From: Parafilimonas sp.
Lineage (GTDB): Bacteria; Bacteroidota; Bacteroidia; Chitinophagales; Chitinophagaceae
Assembly (NCBI GenBank): GCA_025927795.1
Contig: JAICKT010000141.1
Location: forward strand, 1-10,559
Direction: 5' to 3'
Length of the DNA: 10,559 nt
Positions 7,162-10,559 of the stretch are shown here, piece by piece. Both the position numbers and the translations under genes were made by a program. Every line of letters starts with the position of its first letter. Positions within the stretch are counted from its first letter, which is position 1. Below the pieces are notes generated by a model. It did not search any database. It had not been told where the DNA came from and saw only the letters and a program-made list of their open reading frames with translations.

Positions 7162-9789
7162 TTATAATTTTCCTCCGTACTCACTAATCAATTCTGCAAC
7201 TAATGCAGTCCATCCTGTTTGATGACTTGCGCCCAATCCTCTGCCATTATCACCATGAAAATATTCATAAAACAATATGAGATTTTCGTTACCTGGTTTT
7301 TGATAAAACCAGTTATAATCGCCATAAATTTTTCTTTTTCCTTCTTCATCTTTTTCAAATAAACTTATCACACGTTTCGTAAGTTCATCAGCCACTTCTT
7401 CCAAATTCATTTTAATTCCTGAACCAACAGGGCATTCAACCAATAAACTATCACCATAAAATTTTCCATACTTACGAATAGATTGTATGATTAAATAATT
7501 TATCGGCATCCACACAGGTCCGCGCCAGTTTGAATTGCCGCCGAACATATTCGAAGTGCTATCGCCGGGATCATATTGAATTGTATAACCAACACCTTCA
7601 AGTGTTACAGAATAAGAATTATTTTCATGAAATTTTGATAAAGCCCTAATGCCGCCTGAAGAAAGAAATTCATTTTCGTTTAATAAGTATTCAAGTAAGT
7701 GTGGAAGTCTTTCTTTACGTACCAGTGAAAGTAAAATTTCGCCCTGTTCACCACGCTCTTCGTTTGGCCAAAACTTATTATTTTTTTTGCGATAATTTTC
7801 AAACCATCCAATTCTTTTTTTAAAATCACTTAATTTATTTCTTTCGTCAGGAGTAATATTTGATACAGCAAATAATGGCGATAATCCAACAATCGAACGT
7901 ATGCGCAATGGCAAAGGGTCTGTACCCGGCATACTTAATACATCATAAAAAAATTTGTCTTCTGCATTCCACAAATGATGTTCATTCAGCGCTTCTGCAA
8001 TCAATACAAAATGTTCAAAAAATTTTGTTGCAGTGTCTTCAAAAGAATTATCATGCAAAGCTATTTCGATAGCAATATCCATCATGTTTAATGCATACAT
8101 GCCCATCCAACTCGTGCCATCGGCTTGCTCTAATTGTACTGTTCCTTTACTATTAAAACTCCGGTTAAACACACCAATATTATCAAGTCCTAAAAATCCA
8201 CCTTCAAAAATATTATTGCCATAACGGTCTTTACGGTTTATCCACCAGGTAAAATTTATGAGCAGCTTTTGAAAAATTTTTTTTAGAAATTGTACGTCAC
8301 CTTTGCCTGTTTGTTTTTGTTCAATATAATAAACCTGCAAAGCTGCAAATGCCTGTACCGGCGGATTTACATCACTGAAATTCCATTCATATGCGGGCAA
8401 CTGTCCATCAGGTTTCATATACCATTCACGCATAATAAGCAGCAACTGATGTTTTGCAAAACCTGCGTCGGCAACTGCCATCGAAATTGTTTGAAACGCT
8501 AAATCCCATGCAGCATACCACGGGTATTCCCATTTATCGGGCATGCAAATAATATCCTGGTTTTTAAGATGTGTCCATTCACTATCTCTGCCAGTTGCTT
8601 TAGTGTTACTAACAGGTGTAATGCCATCACTTGTTGTAAGCCATCGCTCCACATCAAAATGATAATATTGTTTACTCCATAATAATCCTGCAATCGCCTG
8701 ACGTTGAATATTCGCTACGTCTTCATTCAAACCTTTTGGTAAAATGGCTGCATAAAAATCATCAGCTTCATGTTTGCGTGTTTTAAAAATTTCTTCAAAT
8801 CCGTAACCAAATGGTTTCTTAATATGATTATTACTAAACCTGCAATAAATTGTTTTTGTTTCGCCTGCAGCAATATTCAATTTATATACAGCTGCGAATT
8901 TTGTTCCTTCTTTTTTATTTCGTAACGCCGTTATATTTTTCTTTTTAATGATAGCAGTATGAAATGCATCTTTTGTAAAAATATTTTTATTAGGCTCTCC
9001 GGTTATTATGGCTGTGTTGGTTTCATTTTCGGTAAACAACCTGTCATTCGCATCTAAAAAGTATAAATAATGATTACCTAATCTTGGATGCGTTGTTTGC
9101 ACGCAATTTTTATTTACAAAAGAGATAGATGGCCTTGTAAAATCTTCTGTATAAGACCAGCGATTATAGAACCAAAGTGTTGGCAACACCGTAATATGTG
9201 CATTTTCGTAATAACGATTGTGAACATTTATTTTTATGCAGATATCTTCATCATCATACTTGGCATAAGTTACCAGTATATCAAAATATTGATTGTCATC
9301 AAAAACATGTGTGTCTAAAATTTCGTATTCAGGATCAAGTTTTGTTCTTGTGCGATTTTCATTTCGCAATAACTCATATGGAAATTCTTGTTGCGGATAT
9401 TTATACAAATATTCCATATAAGTATGTGTAGGAACATTATCTAAATAGTAATACAGTTCCTTCACGTCTTCACCATGATTGCCTTCAAAATTTCCAAGGC
9501 CAAAAAGTCGTTCTTTTAAAATGGGATCTTTGCCGTTCCATAAAGCAACTCCAAAACATAAATTCTGAAAGAGATCTGAGATGCCTGCTAATCCATCTTC
9601 ACCCCATCGATAGGCGCGGCAATGCGCATGGTCAAATGGAAAGTAATGCCATGCATCTCCATCAGGGCTATAATCTTCTCTTACGGTTGCCCATTGGCGT
9701 TCACTTAAATAAGGTCCCCATGTAACAAGCGGAACAGCTTTTTTTTCATTCTCAATTAGCCGCTGGTGCTCAACTGTCATAACGGGCAT
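7162..9789 (-). CDS. Glucosidase of the GH63 / MGH1-like family
   Basis: This is a large glycoside hydrolase of 875 residues with no signal peptide, so it is probably cytoplasmic. The N-terminal half carries conserved blocks of a bacterial/fungal family annotated simply as glucosidase: ERLFGL with GNHGEDVKE (93-111), THTYMEYLYKYPQ (121-133), DPEYEILDT (152-160) and LPTLWFYNRWS (202-212). The C-terminal half is an (alpha/alpha)6 barrel as in clan GH-G: WYAAWDLAFQ (424-433), PDGQLPAYEWNFSDVNPP (460-477), WRGPVWMPINYLI (755-767) and GASHQTGWTALVA (853-865). By analogy with GH63 enzymes the aspartate in WDLAF (D429) may be the general acid; I could not fix the base. Expected substrates are alpha-glucosides or glycosylglycerate-like compatible solutes, but none is proven. 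Two ATGs lie three codons apart (9787-9789 and 9778-9780); either could be the start. It stands alone, convergent with the thioesterase, and its 5' side faces a repeat-rich gap. Confidence 0.88.
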   Translation of the reverse strand: MPVMTVEHQRLIENEKKAVPLVTWGPYLSERQWATVREDYSPDGDAWHYFPFDHAHCRAYRWGEDGLAGISDLFQNLCFGVALWNGKDPILKERLFGLGNFEGNHGEDVKELYYYLDNVPTHTYMEYLYKYPQQEFPYELLRNENRTRTKLDPEYEILDTHVFDDNQYFDILVTYAKYDDEDICIKINVHNRYYENAHITVLPTLWFYNRWSYTEDFTRPSISFVNKNCVQTTHPRLGNHYLYFLDANDRLFTENETNTAIITGEPNKNIFTKDAFHTAIIKKKNITALRNKKEGTKFAAVYKLNIAAGETKTIYCRFSNNHIKKPFGYGFEEIFKTRKHEADDFYAAILPKGLNEDVANIQRQAIAGLLWSKQYYHFDVERWLTTSDGITPVSNTKATGRDSEWTHLKNQDIICMPDKWEYPWYAAWDLAFQTISMAVADAGFAKHQLLLIMREWYMKPDGQLPAYEWNFSDVNPPVQAFAALQVYYIEQKQTGKGDVQFLKKIFQKLLINFTWWINRKDRYGNNIFEGGFLGLDNIGVFNRSFNSKGTVQLEQADGTSWMGMYALNMMDIAIEIALHDNSFEDTATKFFEHFVLIAEALNEHHLWNAEDKFFYDVLSMPGTDPLPLRIRSIVGLSPLFAVSNITPDERNKLSDFKKRIGWFENYRKKNNKFWPNEERGEQGEILLSLVRKERLPHLLEYLLNENEFLSSGGIRALSKFHENNSYSVTLEGVGYTIQYDPGDSTSNMFGGNSNWRGPVWMPINYLIIQSIRKYGKFYGDSLLVECPVGSGIKMNLEEVADELTKRVISLFEKDEEGKRKIYGDYNWFYQKPGNENLILFYEYFHGDNGRGLGASHQTGWTALVAELISEYGGKL

Positions 9790-9861
9790 AAACTTAGCAA
9801 AAGCCGTGCATAAATGTTTGTGTAAATTTTATTGAACAAACAAATCAAATAAAAACGAATA

Positions 9862-9949
9862 AATATTCAATAATCAATAACTCAATAATCAACAATCAAT
9901 TTTAGAGAATGCCTGAACATTGATTAGTGTGTATTGAATATTGAGTGTT
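9862..9949. repeat. AT-rich nested inverted repeat between glucosidase and PfpI-like genes
   Basis: AATATTCAATA (9862-9872) is the exact reverse complement of TATTGAATATT (9932-9942), and inside it AATCAAT (9894-9900) pairs with ATTGATT (9919-9925). The left arm is built from repeated TCAATAA/ATCAATAA words; the right arm carries the complementary TTGAT/TTGAATATTGAG words. About 18 bases separate the inner arms. The vocabulary resembles low-complexity ATTGATTATTGA-type repeats found between genes in many Bacteroidota. It sits in the 224-base gap between two divergent genes, where their promoters must also lie. I saw no clean TAnnTTTG promoter there. Confidence 0.6.
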
Positions 9950-10013
9950 AAAAAAATGAACTATACATCACTGGTTTGGTTTTTGATTTACAATGATTAT
10001 AAAATCTAACATT

Positions 10014-10559
10014 ATGAAATCTTTACAAGGCAAAAAAATTGCCATTCTTACTGAAAATGGTTTTGAAGAAGTAGAGCTAACAAGCCCAAAGCAAGCTTTG
10101 GAAGAAGCAGGCGCTTCTGTGGAAATCGTTTCTCCGCAAAAAGAAAAAGTAAAGGGATGGGATCATGATCACTGGTCAATTGAATTAAAGGTTGATAAAA
10201 ATATTGAAGAAGCAAATGCAGACGATTATGATGCAATTGTTTTACCGGGCGGTGTAATTAATCCCGATAAATTAAGATTAAATAAAAAAGCTGTTGATTT
10301 TGCACAACAATTTCTTGAAGGTGGTAAACCTGTTGCTGCCATTTGTCATGGTCCGCAAACATTAATTGAAACAGGTTTGCTCGAAGGCAGAACATTAACA
10401 TCATATCCATCACTTCAAACAGACCTTACCAATGCAGGCGCAGATTGGGTTGACAGAGAAGTAGTGGTTGATAACGGGCTTGTTACAAGTCGTAAGCCAG
10501 ATGACCTGAAAGCATTCAATAAAAAAATGATTGAAGAAATTCATGAAGGTGTACATATA
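10014..10559 (+). CDS. PfpI/DJ-1 family protein (type 1 glutamine amidotransferase-like), 3' end at window edge
   Basis: 182 residues are present and the frame is still open at the last base; the family usually has about 170-190 residues, so only a few residues and the stop are missing. The sequence opens KKIAILTENGFEEVELTSP with the conserved acidic residue of the active site near E18/E19. It continues through DYDAIVLPGG (71-80) to the nucleophile elbow AAICHGPQ, with C111 and H112 as the expected catalytic pair. LTSYPSLQTDLTNAGADWVD and VTSRKPDDL (157-165) are typical of the PfpI/YhbO subgroup. It is cytoplasmic, with no signal peptide. Members have been described as proteases, glyoxalase III-like enzymes or protein/nucleotide deglycases, and YhbO in stress resistance; the sequence does not decide between these. 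The ATG at 10014 is the natural start. The gene is divergent from the glucosidase across a 224-base repeat-containing gap. Confidence 0.94.
   Translation, partial: MKSLQGKKIAILTENGFEEVELTSPKQALEEAGASVEIVSPQKEKVKGWDHDHWSIELKVDKNIEEANADDYDAIVLPGGVINPDKLRLNKKAVDFAQQFLEGGKPVAAICHGPQTLIETGLLEGRTLTSYPSLQTDLTNAGADWVDREVVVDNGLVTSRKPDDLKAFNKKMIEEIHEGVHI

Noticed and set aside
7860..9431. Open frames on the + strand within the glucosidase region
   Set aside because: They are antisense to a well-conserved 875-residue protein and show no recognisable domain or consistent composition; they are shadows.
9862..9949. CRISPR array or tandem direct repeats
   Set aside because: The repeats are short AT-rich words without regular spacing or unique spacers; the structure is an inverted repeat.

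Overview
The window looks like ordinary chromosome from an AT-rich member of the Bacteroidota, most likely Chitinophagaceae or a near relative. Evidence for this: the helicase closely resembles the ligase-associated DEXH helicases of that group; the ATP synthase beta subunit is long and carries an insert, and it is paired with an epsilon subunit cut down to one domain; genes lack Shine-Dalgarno sequences; a TAnnTTTG-like promoter element precedes atpD; and repeats of a Bacteroidota style are present. No phage, transposase, CRISPR array, tRNA or rRNA was seen.

Layout. (1) 1-1980 (+): the C-terminal four fifths or so of a ligase-associated Lhr-type DEXH helicase, cut by the left edge. A perfect GC-rich hairpin at 137-160 lies inside its reading frame and is translated. 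(2) 2024-2542 (+): a lone ExbD/TolR-like protein with no ExbB/TolQ in view. (3) 2671-4594: a self-contained atpD-atpC unit with a candidate promoter, an AT-rich inverted repeat between the genes, and a clear intrinsic terminator after atpC. (4) 4736-6556 (+): an exported PQQ-like beta-propeller protein of about eight repeats with an extra C-terminal domain that resembles a glutamine-amidotransferase fold. (5) 6632-7123 (+): a hotdog-fold acyl-CoA thioesterase. (6) 7162-9789 (-): a large cytoplasmic GH63/MGH1-like glucosidase, convergent with the thioesterase and separated from it by 38 bases. (7) 9862-9949: an AT-rich nested inverted repeat. (8) 10014 to the right edge (+): a PfpI/DJ-1-type protein that lacks only its stop codon.

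The genes do not form one pathway. They are housekeeping and accessory genes in short units: DNA damage response, energized envelope transport, F1-ATPase, an envelope propeller protein, thioester hydrolysis, carbohydrate hydrolysis and stress/deglycase-type functions. The only clear operon is atpDC. I found no convincing new multi-gene system. The observations most worth checking are the translated palindromic element in the helicase, the architecture of the propeller protein, and the AT-rich intergenic inverted repeats.
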